A stretch of 64,000 bases of DNA from Lachnospiraceae bacterium (GTDB lineage: Bacteria > Bacillota > Clostridia > Lachnospirales > Lachnospiraceae): assembly GCA_016283755.1 (NCBI GenBank), contig JAEENO010000020.1:84156-148155 (forward strand), read 5' to 3'. The first letter of the stretch is position 1, and the number at the start of each line of letters is the position of its first letter. Shown here one piece after another: positions 31,193 to 43,813 of this stretch. A program made the position numbers and the translations under genes. The notes under the pieces are model-generated. The model was not told the DNA's origin and did not search any database. It worked only from the letters and a program-made list of their open reading frames with translations.

Positions 31193-32918
31193 CCCCTCCT
31201 TTCACCTGTGAATCATATACATCCTTATAGATTTCACTGGTCTTATATAACTCATCGTGTGTACCGATTGCGGATACACGTCCCTCTTCAAGAACGATAA
31301 TCATATCCGAATCCATAACAGATGCTATTCTCTGCGCAATAATAATCTTGGTTGTATCAGGAATCTCATTCTTGAACATATCACGAATAAGCGCGTCCGT
31401 TCTCATATCAACCGCACTTGTAGAGTCATCAAGGATAAGAATCTTAGGTTTCTTTAAAAGCGCTCTCGCGATACATAATCTCTGCTTCTGTCCACCGGAG
31501 ACATTGTTACCGCCCTGCTCTATCTTATAATCATACTTGTCTTCCCATTGCTCGATAAATTCGGAAGCGCAAGCCATGTCGCATGCCTTCTTAATCTCTT
31601 CAGCGGTAGCGTTCTCATCGCCCCAATGCATATTGGAAGTAACGGTACCCGAGAAGACCTCGTTCTTCTGCAATACCATTGATACTGCGTCACGAAGTGC
31701 ATGCATATCATAATCTCTTACATCAACTCCGCCAACCTTAACAGAACCGCCTGTTACATCATATAGACGCGGGATAAGCTGAACGAGAGTCGACTTGGAA
31801 CTACCGGTTCCACCGATAATACCTACAGTCATACCGGACTTAATATCAATATTAACATCGGTAAGGACATTCTTATCCTCACCCTTCTCATAAGCAAAAT
31901 CAACATGTTCAAACGTAATTGAACCGTCTTTTACTTCTTCAATCGGATTCTCAGGATTCTTCAAGGTGCTCTCCTCGTTAAGAACCTCGGTAATACGCTC
32001 TGCTGAAGCTATCGACATAACGAGCATTACGAGGATAAACGATACCATCATAAGGCTCATAAGAATCTGCATTGTATATGTAAACAGCGAGTTTAATGTG
32101 CCGACCTCGACTTCGCCGTAAATTGCAAGCTTACCGCCGATAAGGGATAAAAGCACATTAATCGCGTTAACGACGAACATCATAATAGGCATCTGGATTA
32201 CCATTATCTTCTCTGCCTTAACCGCAATCTTGGCAATCTTATCGGTAATCTTCTCAAACTTGTCAATCTCATAAGATTCACGAACATAAGCCTTAACTGT
32301 ACGGATGTTAAGAAGGTTCTCCTGAACATCGTTGTTAAGGTTATCGATTTCTTTGAACATCTGCTTGAAGAAGCCATGTACGTTGGTAATAATGAAATAA
32401 AGCGCCACAGCTAGAAAAGGCACCGCAATTACAAATAGTGATGCAAGCTTGGCATTAAGACGGAATGCCATAATAAGAGCAAATACCATCATAAGAGGAG
32501 CTCTTACGCACATTCTTATAATCATCTGAAATGTATTCTGAACGTTGGTTACGTCAGAGGTAAGTCTTGTAATAAGACTCGAAGAAGAGAACTTATCGAT
32601 ATTCTCAAACGAAAAGCCCTGCACCTTACTAAAAAGCGCCTTGCGTAAGTTCTTTGCAAGTCCGGTTGAAGCTATAGCAGCATGCATACCGCTCGTTACA
32701 CCGAACAATAATCCGCCGAACGACATAACAAGCATTATAACACCGGTTCTGATAACATAATTAAGGTCTCCGTCACCCTTCTCAAGACCATTATTAATAA
32801 GTAATGCCATTATGTACGGAATCATGGTATCCATAAGAACTTCCATGACCATAAGAGCCGGAGCAAGAATAGTATTCTTCTTGTATTCGCCTATATATGA
32901 GGCAAGTTTCTTAATCAT
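31176..32918 (-). CDS. ABC transporter, fused permease/ATP-binding protein (partner)
   Basis: GGTGSSKSTLVQLI, VSGGQKQRLCIARALL, DDSTSAVDMRTD; start adjusted to MIKKLASYIGEY. Confidence 0.93.
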   Translation of the reverse strand: MIKKLASYIGEYKKNTILAPALMVMEVLMDTMIPYIMALLINNGLEKGDGDLNYVIRTGVIMLVMSFGGLLFGVTSGMHAAIASTGLAKNLRKALFSKVQGFSFENIDKFSSSSLITRLTSDVTNVQNTFQMIIRMCVRAPLMMVFALIMAFRLNAKLASLFVIAVPFLAVALYFIITNVHGFFKQMFKEIDNLNNDVQENLLNIRTVKAYVRESYEIDKFEKITDKIAKIAVKAEKIMVIQMPIMMFVVNAINVLLSLIGGKLAIYGEVEVGTLNSLFTYTMQILMSLMMVSFILVMLVMSIASAERITEVLNEESTLKNPENPIEEVKDGSITFEHVDFAYEKGEDKNVLTDVNIDIKSGMTVGIIGGTGSSKSTLVQLIPRLYDVTGGSVKVGGVDVRDYDMHALRDAVSMVLQKNEVFSGTVTSNMHWGDENATAEEIKKACDMACASEFIEQWEDKYDYKIEQGGNNVSGGQKQRLCIARALLKKPKILILDDSTSAVDMRTDALIRDMFKNEIPDTTKIIIAQRIASVMDSDMIIVLEEGRVSAIGTHDELYKTSEIYKDVYDSQVKGGDDDAA

Positions 32919-33054
32919 AAAAACTCCTTTGTTGCAAAACAATCCAAGTACTATTTTATCTTTTTTTATGCAAGAAATCAATAAAAATGTCTACATGATA
33001 ATAATCTCATCTATTGCACAAAATGACATAAGATACCACTGCGGCTATCGTAAC

Positions 33055-33267
33055 TAAAACGGGACAATATATACGCTAAACGAACATTTGCATTGCGCAC
33101 TTAGTGAATTCTAGCAAGGATAGCAACGAGCTCGACCTGTTTGAGCAGCCTCGTCCTGATGAGACGAGGCTAGCGAGTTTCGAGCGAGGCACGCGTGATC
33201 ATCCTTGCGACGAATGAACTTAGTGCAGCAATAGCCGTGAGTGTGCGTATATATTGTCACCGTTTTA
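33055..33267. repeat. Long imperfect palindrome / MITE-like element with terminal inverted repeats
   Basis: TAAAACGGGACAATATATACGC (33055-33076) vs reverse complement TAAAACGGTGACAATATATACGC (33245-33267), plus nested internal stems. Confidence 0.75.
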
Positions 33268-33272
33268 AGCCA

Positions 33273-33308
33273 CAAAAAAGCAGGAGAATTATTCATTCTC
33301 CTGCTTAA
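33273..33308 (-). terminator. groEL operon terminator
   Basis: GCAGGAGAAT...ATTCTCCTGC followed by T-run on minus strand. Confidence 0.85.
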
Positions 33309-33323
33309 AGGCATATATATCGC

Positions 33324-35245
<1,922 letters not shown>

Positions 35246-35293
35246 AGAAAATTGCCTCCTATCTATTTGATAATATAGTATTTAAATTCGTTG

Positions 35294-35320
35294 TTAGCAC
35301 TCTTGATATACGAGTGCTAA
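35294..35320 (-). promoter_or_regulatory. CIRCE element (HrcA operator)
   Basis: TTAGCACTC-N9-GAGTGCTAA exact match upstream of groES. Confidence 0.97.
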
Positions 35321-35379
35321 TCACAAAACATATATTACTACTATTATCTTAGAAATGCAACCTAATTTCTAAAAAATTT

Positions 35380-36147
35380 TCATGATTTTTTCCAATAGAA
35401 AAAAAGAAGGAATCCGAATAAAAGCGCTCCGATTCCAAGGATATGATTATATACAGATGCAGACTCTATTATCTTATATAACGGAGTCGCAGGAAGAAAG
35501 AAAGCAAGCGTATTCGCTGCCATATGTGCAAGAATTGAAGTCCATAATTCACCCGTCATATCAAATATAACGGCGAATATTATTCCGAGTAAAAAAGCAT
35601 AGACTCCCTGGACTATATTAAAATGTGCTATTCCGAATACTGCTGCACTTATAAGAACCGCCAAGACACGCGGCATGGCACACTTTAACTTAAAGAAAAG
35701 AATACCTCTAAACACAAGCTCTTCTACAATCGGTGCAATAATAAGGGCTGCAAGAACTTTAACAATAAAGATATCGGAGCTTACTGCGTCGGTTATTCTT
35801 CTGTATGTCGGAGAATAAGCCTTAAGCTTGATAAGTTCAACCACATAATTAAGTCCTATACAGAATACCGCACCTGATATAACGGAAAAAGCGCCTGCCT
35901 TAACCTTATCTAAGGAGCTTTTACCAAGGTGGCTCTTATGACTTGTCATATGATAAAAATACAACATTGCAGGTATGCATATTCCCTTGGCGATGACCTG
36001 TGGCAGGGAATATGAAACCTCCTTTAAGACAGTAAAATGCAATAACCCCTCCATTACAAAAGAGATTATTGCATAATAGATTACCAAGGGATATACACCT
36101 TCAAATATTGCTACGATTTTCTTGCCCATTGTCTTACTCTTTCTCAA
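35380..36147 (-). CDS. CPBP family intramembrane metalloprotease
   Basis: APIVEELVFRGILF and FGIAHFNIVQGVYAFLLGI motifs. Confidence 0.9.
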   Translation of the reverse strand: MRKSKTMGKKIVAIFEGVYPLVIYYAIISFVMEGLLHFTVLKEVSYSLPQVIAKGICIPAMLYFYHMTSHKSHLGKSSLDKVKAGAFSVISGAVFCIGLNYVVELIKLKAYSPTYRRITDAVSSDIFIVKVLAALIIAPIVEELVFRGILFFKLKCAMPRVLAVLISAAVFGIAHFNIVQGVYAFLLGIIFAVIFDMTGELWTSILAHMAANTLAFFLPATPLYKIIESASVYNHILGIGALLFGFLLFFYWKKS

Positions 36148-38173
36148 ACTGTTTGTCCGGATCTATCCACTTTCTAAGAATAGCATCAAGACTTGCAAGA
36201 TCCATAGGTTTGAATATGTAATCGTCGAGTCCTTCATCAAGGAACATCTTCTCTACGCCCTTAATAGCGTTGGCAGTAAGAGCAATAATTACATTATGCT
36301 CGTACGTACCCTTCTCGCGTTCACGAATCCTGTGGGTTGTCTCAATACCATCCATCTGAGGCATCATATGATCCATAAAGATAATATCATATTTGTTGCC
36401 CTGTTCCAATAGTTTAAGACAATCCATTCCGCTTCCGGCGAAAGATACATTAAGTTCGAAAAACTTCATCATTGAAGCAGCCACTTTAAGGTTAACCGGG
36501 TTATCATCTACAACAAGTACTTTGATACCGGGTGCCCTGAATGGCTTAACGGTCTTCTTTTCTTCCGTCTTCTGATCACTTGCGCGATTCTCAAGTATTG
36601 CAAGGAGTTTCGTTATGCTGAACGAATGCATGAGAGTCTCTCTTCTCTGAATATCCTCATGCACAACATCGAAAAGCTTAACCATTCCGATGAACTTTGC
36701 CCTTTTAAATCCCGACTTCTTCTCCTTAATTCCTTCATAAAACGAAGCAAAATTATAGAATACATAAGAATTCTCAACATCATCAACCTGGCTCAATGCA
36801 TCAGGTGCGTCAAGAACGACCGTACTTATCTTCAAACTTCCGAAAGTCTGAACGAAAGCATCCAGGAAATGAGGATTGCTCTCAAGAAGATATATCTTAT
36901 ACTTCTCAGGATTTGTTATCTTAACGAACGGAGTCTTGTTAAGTACCTTCTGCATAACCTTAACGGTTACGGACGTACCAAGGCCATAATCACTTTCAAT
37001 TACTACACTTCCACCCATGGCTTCAGCAAGCCTCTTGGTAATCGCAAGTCCGAGTCCCGTACCTTCAATGTTACGATTCTTCTTGGTATCCGCCTGATTG
37101 AATGCATCAAAAATATGCTCAAGATCGTTCTTCGGAATACCGGAACCGGTATCCTTCATAATAAAGGTAATCTCAACCATATCATCGACAATCTCGCCGC
37201 ACTTAATCTCAAGCGAGACATAACCCTTATTGGTATGTTTGCATGAGTTACCCAAGACATTAATAAGAACCTGCTTAAGTCTTACCTCATCGCCCATAAG
37301 TACGGACGGAAGATTAGGATCTATTATATTGGTAAATATAACCTTCTTATCTTTAAGTCTTGTCTCGATAATATTGGAAACATCCTGAGTCATAGACGCA
37401 AGATCGTATCTGTCTTCGATTAATTCAAGCTTGCCCGCATCAATCTTGGAGAAATCAAGAATATCATTAATAATATTAAGTAACGACTTCGAAGAATTAT
37501 GAATGGTATTAAGATATTCTTTCTGTGTATCATTCATATCATCAAGCAATAAAAGCTCACTCATACCAAGTATCGCATTCATAGGAGTTCTGATCTCGTG
37601 CGACATATTGGCAAGAAATGTACTCTTACTCTTATTAGCTTCAATAGCCTTCTCAGTCTCTTCTTCAAGGCGCTTTTTATATCTTTCCTGATACTTTGCA
37701 ACAAGCACGAAGAATACAAGACATACCAGCGTAAATGTCTCAGAAAGATAGAATGTTCCCGGATCAATCTTGGAAAGAAACGACCTGTCAAATGCGCTTG
37801 CAATCATATCGATTACAAGAATATCGAATACAACCATCGCATATAAATGAACGGCTTTGTAACTGAAAATAGGTAGAATATATGCACCCGCCGCAATTAC
37901 CGATATCGGCACAAGCGCAAACGAGTGAATCATATAGCTGTCAAACACAAGATAGATAAGCGCGGTAAAAACAAATATTCTCTGTTCCGCGGTTACTGAC
38001 AAAGTTTTGATAAAACAGCACAAAAAATCAGCAACCAGCAATATAATCGCACCTATTGTAACAATCACCGCAATACTCTTCGGCGCTACATAGAACGAGT
38101 ATAATGAAGTTGCTGTTATCATAAAAGCGAATCCTGCGATCCACATTATTTCTGTCCTTCTTCTAGGAGTCAT
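36134..38173 (-). CDS. Hybrid sensor histidine kinase/response regulator
   Basis: TM region, FLANMSHEIRTPMNAILGMSE, GTGLGLAITKRL, C-terminal receiver VLVVDDNPVNLKVA...IIFMDHMMPQMDG. Confidence 0.93.
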   Translation of the reverse strand: MTPRRRTEIMWIAGFAFMITATSLYSFYVAPKSIAVIVTIGAIILLVADFLCCFIKTLSVTAEQRIFVFTALIYLVFDSYMIHSFALVPISVIAAGAYILPIFSYKAVHLYAMVVFDILVIDMIASAFDRSFLSKIDPGTFYLSETFTLVCLVFFVLVAKYQERYKKRLEEETEKAIEANKSKSTFLANMSHEIRTPMNAILGMSELLLLDDMNDTQKEYLNTIHNSSKSLLNIINDILDFSKIDAGKLELIEDRYDLASMTQDVSNIIETRLKDKKVIFTNIIDPNLPSVLMGDEVRLKQVLINVLGNSCKHTNKGYVSLEIKCGEIVDDMVEITFIMKDTGSGIPKNDLEHIFDAFNQADTKKNRNIEGTGLGLAITKRLAEAMGGSVVIESDYGLGTSVTVKVMQKVLNKTPFVKITNPEKYKIYLLESNPHFLDAFVQTFGSLKISTVVLDAPDALSQVDDVENSYVFYNFASFYEGIKEKKSGFKRAKFIGMVKLFDVVHEDIQRRETLMHSFSITKLLAILENRASDQKTEEKKTVKPFRAPGIKVLVVDDNPVNLKVAASMMKFFELNVSFAGSGMDCLKLLEQGNKYDIIFMDHMMPQMDGIETTHRIREREKGTYEHNVIIALTANAIKGVEKMFLDEGLDDYIFKPMDLASLDAILRKWIDPDKQFEKE

Positions 38174-38235
38174 AAAGTCACCGTTATCCCTTTCAAGTAT
38201 AATTCGACATTTATAATGTGGATTCTATCACTTAT

Positions 38236-39507
38236 CTATGTTAAAACTGTTAAAACCGTGTCATATAAATATGACAACGAACCGAAAACGAGAACCGCAT
38301 CATCTTCTGCTATATACAGGGTACGGCACTTACCTACCGCTTCATGCATTGTATCCGCCATTTTTACGGATTTGCAGTACTTTTCGCACACCTTTGCAAG
38401 CTCTTCTTTCGATAATCCTCTGTCTACCGGAGGCGTAACACATACACAAGTCTCACAGTAAGGTAAAACCTCGGCTACAATCTTCTCGACTTCTTTATCC
38501 TTCAAGATTCCTACAACGGCATGAATCTTATATCCGCCCAAAGTACTCTTAACTGTCTTCCCAAGCTTAATTGCTGCATCTTCGTTATGACAGCCGTCAA
38601 TAATCGTAAGCGGCTTATCCGCAATAACCTCAAATCTTCCCGGCCACTTGGTCTGTCCTAATGCAGTAAAAGTTCCCTCCGTTAGCTTATCTATACCCAG
38701 TATAAGCTTTAAAGCCTCAACCGCAAGGCAATAATTCTCCTTCTGGCAGAATCCCGTAAGCCTTAAGTTATTATCAACACCATCGTATGAGACTTCCATA
38801 CCGTATGGCGTAATATTCAAAATCTCCGCCTTACCCGCATCCGCGTATGTTAACTTGGAATTATGCGCTTTTGCGGAAGCTTCTATTACGGTATTCACTT
38901 CTTCCTTCTGTAAAAGCGCAACAACCGGAGAAGAATCCTTAATAATTCCGGCTTTCATAGTTGCAATTTCACTTAATGTATCACCAAGAAACGCCATATG
39001 ATCCATGCTTATCGAAGTAATAACCGAAAGAAGCGGTTTCTTGACAACATTCGTTGCATCGGTAAGTCCGCCGCAGCCTACTTCAATGAGGCTATAATCG
39101 CAGCCTTCTTCCTTCATATAAAGGTATGCCGCAGCAGTCTCAACTTCAAATACCGTAGGTCCCGGAAGTCCGCGGGATACTATTCTGTCATAAGCTTCCT
39201 TAACTTCCATCATAAGCTCGGCAAGTCGCTCCTTACTTATCGGAACCTCGTTAACTTTCCACATTTCCTCATATTCAAAAACTGCCGGCGAGGTAAATCT
39301 GCCGACTTTATAACCCAAGGAACAAAGGGCATGCTCAATAAAAGCTCCCGTAGAGCCCTTACCATTCGTTCCCGCTATATGAATGACTTTGCCGTAATCT
39401 TCCGGATGACTAAGTTCTTCGCATAATCGCATAATGGACTCCATACCGAGTATGGAGCCCTTAACACGCGTCATATCCAGAAAATCCATAGTTTCTTTGT
39501 AATTCAT
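38236..39507 (-). CDS. folC: Folylpolyglutamate synthase/dihydrofolate synthase
   Basis: HIAGTNGKGSTGAFIEHAL, TSISMDHMAFLGDTLSEIA, IDGCHNEDAAIKL. Confidence 0.9.
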   Translation of the reverse strand: MNYKETMDFLDMTRVKGSILGMESIMRLCEELSHPEDYGKVIHIAGTNGKGSTGAFIEHALCSLGYKVGRFTSPAVFEYEEMWKVNEVPISKERLAELMMEVKEAYDRIVSRGLPGPTVFEVETAAAYLYMKEEGCDYSLIEVGCGGLTDATNVVKKPLLSVITSISMDHMAFLGDTLSEIATMKAGIIKDSSPVVALLQKEEVNTVIEASAKAHNSKLTYADAGKAEILNITPYGMEVSYDGVDNNLRLTGFCQKENYCLAVEALKLILGIDKLTEGTFTALGQTKWPGRFEVIADKPLTIIDGCHNEDAAIKLGKTVKSTLGGYKIHAVVGILKDKEVEKIVAEVLPYCETCVCVTPPVDRGLSKEELAKVCEKYCKSVKMADTMHEAVGKCRTLYIAEDDAVLVFGSLSYLYDTVLTVLT

Positions 39508-39515
39508 GGATACCT

Positions 39516-41759
39516 CTATTTCTTTGTTCCCTTACCGTCTCTATGCGCAAGGTGAATTCTGTGGAGCGCCACTTCAGCGCCTTTTCTTGATATATACTTC
39601 TCTTCGCCCTCTTTTAAGATATGGATACCGATAATCTTATCATCTTTTCCCACCTTAATTCCGCGAACGCCGACAGCAGTCTTCTTCTTTTTCGGAATCT
39701 CTGAAATCGGGAATCTTAAGAAGTAACCCTTATCGGTCTCAATAATAACAGTCTCCGTTCCGTCGACTATTGTTACATTCATAAGTGCAGCCTTGGCATT
39801 AAGCTTGGTTGCAGCCGTAGTCTTCTTAGCAACGTCAAATTCATCACCTTCAACGAGCTTACACATACCGTCGGATGAGCCCATAAATACGTCTTTGCCG
39901 CTTAAGTCCAACTTACTCTCAACAAGCACCATCTGCTCCTTAGAGCTTGTGTAGTTACTGATATTATCAATAGGCGTACCCTTATCTCTGAATCGTCCGA
40001 ACGGTACATCTAAAACTTTCACCATGTGAAGCTGGCCCGTATCCGTAAAGATACTTAATCTGCCTGTATTCATGCAATGAATAATATACTTATTCTCTTC
40101 GTGAACAGCTTCCTGATTACGCTCATAAGTAGGAAGATCGATTGTCTTGCAGTAACCGAATCTGTCCATAAGGAAGACTACCTCCTGCTCCTCTATCTTC
40201 TTCTCTTCGATAACGATCTCTTCAGCGTTCTCGATTGCAGTTCTTCTCGGTCTTCCGTACTCCTTGATGAATCCGTCGATTTCCTTCATAATGACTTTCG
40301 CCATGTAGAGACGGCTGCCAAGAATCTTCTCGTATTCAGCGATATTCTTTAAGGTCTCCTCATGCTCTTTCATCAAAGCTTCCATTTCGAGACCGATTAA
40401 CTTAACAAGACGCATATCTAAGATTGCTGTTGCCTGTCTTTCCGTAAAAGCTAAGAACGCTGCTTTCATTTCAGATTCCTTGTTCTTGAAAGTTACATTC
40501 GAGGTATCACCCTTGGTAAGACATGCTTTGGCATCAGCCACATTCTTACTTCCGCGAAGAATCTCGATTATCAAATCTATTACATCACAGGCTTTTATAA
40601 GACCTTCCTGAATCTCTTTCTTATCAAGTTCCTTATCAAGTAAAGTCTTATACTTTCTTGTATTAATCTCGTACTGGAAGTTAACATGATGACGGATGAT
40701 ATCCGTTAAGCTCATAGTCTCCGGTCTTCCGTCGACTACGGCAACCATGTTAACACCGAAGGTATCTTCAAGTCGAGTCTTTTTGTAGAGAAGGTTCTTG
40801 ATGTACTCAACATCTGCGCCCTTCTTAAGTTCGATAACGATTCTAATACCTTCTTTTGAAGACTGGTTGGAGATATCTACGATATCATTGGTCTTCTTGG
40901 TCTCAACAAGTGAATATACATCGTTTAAGAACTTGCCGATATTAAGACCTATCATAGGATAAGGAATCTCTGTTACAACAAGCTGTGTCTTACCACCCTT
41001 TAATTCCTCTACCTCAATCTTGCCTCTTATCTTAATCTTACCTACACCTGTAGTGTAGATTTCAAGTAATTCGTCTTCGTTTACAACTATACCGCCGGTC
41101 GGGAAATCAGGACCTTTGATATATTCCATAAGTTCAGCCACTTCAATATCAGGATTCTTGATATAAGCCTTAACCGCTTCAAGAACCTCTGTTATATTAT
41201 GAGGCGGAATACTTGTAGTCATACCTACTGCAATACCTTCCGCACCGTTTAAAAGAAGGTTCGGAACACGTACCGGTAATACAACCGGCTCCTTCTCCAT
41301 ACCGTCGAAGTTAGGTTTAAAATCAACCGTATTCTTATCAAGGTCGTTAAGGAAAGCCATTTGCGTAACTTTCGCAAGTCTTGCTTCCGTATAACGCATT
41401 GCAGCGGCGCCGTCACCTTCTATGGAACCGAAGTTACCGTGACCGTCGACAAGCGGGAGTCCCTTCTTGAAATCCTGCGCCATTACAACCATTGCTTCAT
41501 AGATTGAAGCATCACCGTGCGGATGATACTTACCCATTGTATCACCTACGATACGAGCGCTTTTTCTATGAGGCTTATCGTATTTAACACCGAGCTCATG
41601 CATGGAATAAAGTGTACGTCTTTGTACCGGCTTAAGTCCGTCCCTTGCATCAGGCAATGCTCTGTCCACGATTACGCTCATCGCATAGTCAATGAAGGAC
41701 TTCTGCATAACCTCAGAGTACTCGGTTCTTATGATCTGTTCTTCCATATGCTTCTTCAT
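39516..41759 (-). CDS. parC: Type II topoisomerase subunit A (ParC-like)
   Basis: MSVIVDRALPDARDGLKPVQRRTLYSM, HPHGDASIYEAMV, MRYTEARLAK; no GyrA-box QRRGGKG seen, so ParC favoured over GyrA. Confidence 0.75.
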   Translation of the reverse strand: MKKHMEEQIIRTEYSEVMQKSFIDYAMSVIVDRALPDARDGLKPVQRRTLYSMHELGVKYDKPHRKSARIVGDTMGKYHPHGDASIYEAMVVMAQDFKKGLPLVDGHGNFGSIEGDGAAAMRYTEARLAKVTQMAFLNDLDKNTVDFKPNFDGMEKEPVVLPVRVPNLLLNGAEGIAVGMTTSIPPHNITEVLEAVKAYIKNPDIEVAELMEYIKGPDFPTGGIVVNEDELLEIYTTGVGKIKIRGKIEVEELKGGKTQLVVTEIPYPMIGLNIGKFLNDVYSLVETKKTNDIVDISNQSSKEGIRIVIELKKGADVEYIKNLLYKKTRLEDTFGVNMVAVVDGRPETMSLTDIIRHHVNFQYEINTRKYKTLLDKELDKKEIQEGLIKACDVIDLIIEILRGSKNVADAKACLTKGDTSNVTFKNKESEMKAAFLAFTERQATAILDMRLVKLIGLEMEALMKEHEETLKNIAEYEKILGSRLYMAKVIMKEIDGFIKEYGRPRRTAIENAEEIVIEEKKIEEQEVVFLMDRFGYCKTIDLPTYERNQEAVHEENKYIIHCMNTGRLSIFTDTGQLHMVKVLDVPFGRFRDKGTPIDNISNYTSSKEQMVLVESKLDLSGKDVFMGSSDGMCKLVEGDEFDVAKKTTAATKLNAKAALMNVTIVDGTETVIIETDKGYFLRFPISEIPKKKKTAVGVRGIKVGKDDKIIGIHILKEGEEKYISRKGAEVALHRIHLAHRDGKGTKK

Positions 41760-41777
41760 AATACTAATTAACTACTC

Positions 41778-43700
41778 CTATACGTCAAGTTCGGCATCAG
41801 CCGCATTATCATGAATAAACTTCTTTCTCGGACCGACATCCGTACCCATAAGCATCTCCGTTACATCAGACGCCATTCTCGCATCCTCAATCTCTACAAG
41901 CTTAAGCTTTCTCGTCTCAGGATTAAGAGTTGTCTCCCATAACTGCTTCGGATCCATTTCTCCAAGACCTTTGTATCGCTGCAAAGTGAACTTTTCCGTA
42001 TGGGTCTTTCTGTATCGCTCAAGGGCCGCGTCGTCGTAGAGGTACTCGCCCTCACCTTTTGGCGGCACCACCTTATATAAAGGCGGCATTGCTATATATA
42101 CATGACCTTCCTGGATAAGCTCAGGCATAAATCTGTAGAAAAGCGTGAGCAGCAAGGTCGAGATATGCGCACCGTCGACATCGGCATCGGCCATTATGAT
42201 TATCTTATCGTATCTAAGCTTCGTAATATCGAAGTCATTACCGTATCCTTCGGAGAAACCGCATCCGAACGCATATATCATGGTCTTAATCTCGGCGTTG
42301 GCAAGAACCTTATCGATTGATGCTTTTTCCACGTTAAGGATCTTACCACGGATAGGCATAATTGCCTGATACATACGGTTTCTTGCCATCTTCGCGGAGC
42401 CGCCCGCGGAATCTCCCTCTACGATGAAGATCTCGCACTTGTCCGCTTCACGGCTCTCGCAGTTTGCAAGCTTACCGTTAGAGTCAAATGAAAACTTCTG
42501 CTTGGTAAGAAGATTGGTCTTGGCCTTCTCTTCTGTCTTTCTGATCTTAGCGGCCTTCTCTGCACAGGCAATAACGCTCTTTAATACTTCAACATTTCTG
42601 TCGAAGAATAACTGAATCTCCTCACCCGTAACCTTACTTGCGACACGAGCAGCATCCTGGTTATCAAGCTTGGTCTTGGTCTGACCTTCAAAACGCGGAT
42701 CCGGATGCTTCATTGAGATAACGGCAGTCATACCGTTTCTTACATCTGCACCTGTAAAGTTCTGGTCCTTATCCTTTAAGATACCGAGCTCTCTTGCGTA
42801 ACTGTTGATAACGGTCGTAAACATAGTCTTAAAACCGGTTATATGTGCTCCACCCTCGGCATTGTATATATTATTGCAGAAACCAAGCACAGTCTCTCGG
42901 AATTCATTCGTAAACTGGAATGCAACTTCAACTTCGATTCCTTCGGATGCGCCCTTAAAATAAACTACATCATGAATGGTCTCTACGTTCTTATTAAGCT
43001 CATCGACGAAGCCCACGATACCTTCAGGCTCGTGGAATACCGTCTTCTCTCTTGTCTCTTCTCTCTTATCCTCGAATGTAATCGTAAGATTCGGGTTAAG
43101 ATAAGCAGTCTCATGAAGACGTGACTTAACATCATCAGAAATAAACTTGGTCTTCTCGAAAATCTCTCCGTCAGGGAAGAAATTAATGGAAGTACCGCGG
43201 CTTCTTGTCGTACCTATAGTAGGAAGTAAGCCGTTCTCAAGCTTAATTACAGGCTGTCCCTTCTCATAACGGTCGTGATATATCTTACCGTCGCTCATTA
43301 CCTTAACATCAAGGTATTCAGACAGCGCATTAACAACAGATGAACCTACACCGTGAAGTCCACCCGAAGTCTTATAAGCATTATTATCGAACTTACCGCC
43401 TGCATGAAGTGTCGTGAATACAACACGCTCCGCAGATACGCCCTTCTTATGCATACCGACAGGAATACCTCTACCGTCATCCGTAACGGTACAGGATCCG
43501 TCCTCTTCAATCGTTACAAAGATATTGTTGCAATATCCCGCCAAATGCTCGTCGACCGCGTTATCAACAATCTCATATATTAAATGGTGAAGACCTTTTC
43601 TCGAAACCGAACCGATATACATACCGGGACGCATACGAACGGCTTCAAGACCCTCAAGGACTGTAATACTCGAGGCGTCATACACATCTTTTTTCACCAC
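41778..43700 (-). CDS. parE: Type II topoisomerase subunit B (ParE-like)
   Basis: GHKL ATPase EIVDNAVDEHLAGYC, DGRGIPVG, GGLHGVGSSVVNALS, Toprim EGDSAGGSA..., DADVDGAHI. Confidence 0.78.
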   Translation of the reverse strand: MVKKDVYDASSITVLEGLEAVRMRPGMYIGSVSRKGLHHLIYEIVDNAVDEHLAGYCNNIFVTIEEDGSCTVTDDGRGIPVGMHKKGVSAERVVFTTLHAGGKFDNNAYKTSGGLHGVGSSVVNALSEYLDVKVMSDGKIYHDRYEKGQPVIKLENGLLPTIGTTRSRGTSINFFPDGEIFEKTKFISDDVKSRLHETAYLNPNLTITFEDKREETREKTVFHEPEGIVGFVDELNKNVETIHDVVYFKGASEGIEVEVAFQFTNEFRETVLGFCNNIYNAEGGAHITGFKTMFTTVINSYARELGILKDKDQNFTGADVRNGMTAVISMKHPDPRFEGQTKTKLDNQDAARVASKVTGEEIQLFFDRNVEVLKSVIACAEKAAKIRKTEEKAKTNLLTKQKFSFDSNGKLANCESREADKCEIFIVEGDSAGGSAKMARNRMYQAIMPIRGKILNVEKASIDKVLANAEIKTMIYAFGCGFSEGYGNDFDITKLRYDKIIIMADADVDGAHISTLLLTLFYRFMPELIQEGHVYIAMPPLYKVVPPKGEGEYLYDDAALERYRKTHTEKFTLQRYKGLGEMDPKQLWETTLNPETRKLKLVEIEDARMASDVTEMLMGTDVGPRKKFIHDNAADAELDV

Positions 43701-43767
43701 GATAATTTCCTCCTAATTCATTGGAAAGTATTCCACTTTTCCTATTATCGTTTTATAGAATAACACA

Positions 43768-43803
43768 AAAACTTGTGCTTTGTAAAGAGCCAAAGCACAA
43801 GAT
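43768..43803 (-). terminator. Terminator after glycerate kinase
   Basis: CTTGTGCTTTG-N8-CAAAGCACAAG inverted repeat. Confidence 0.65.
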
Positions 43804-43813
43804 AAAGGTATTT

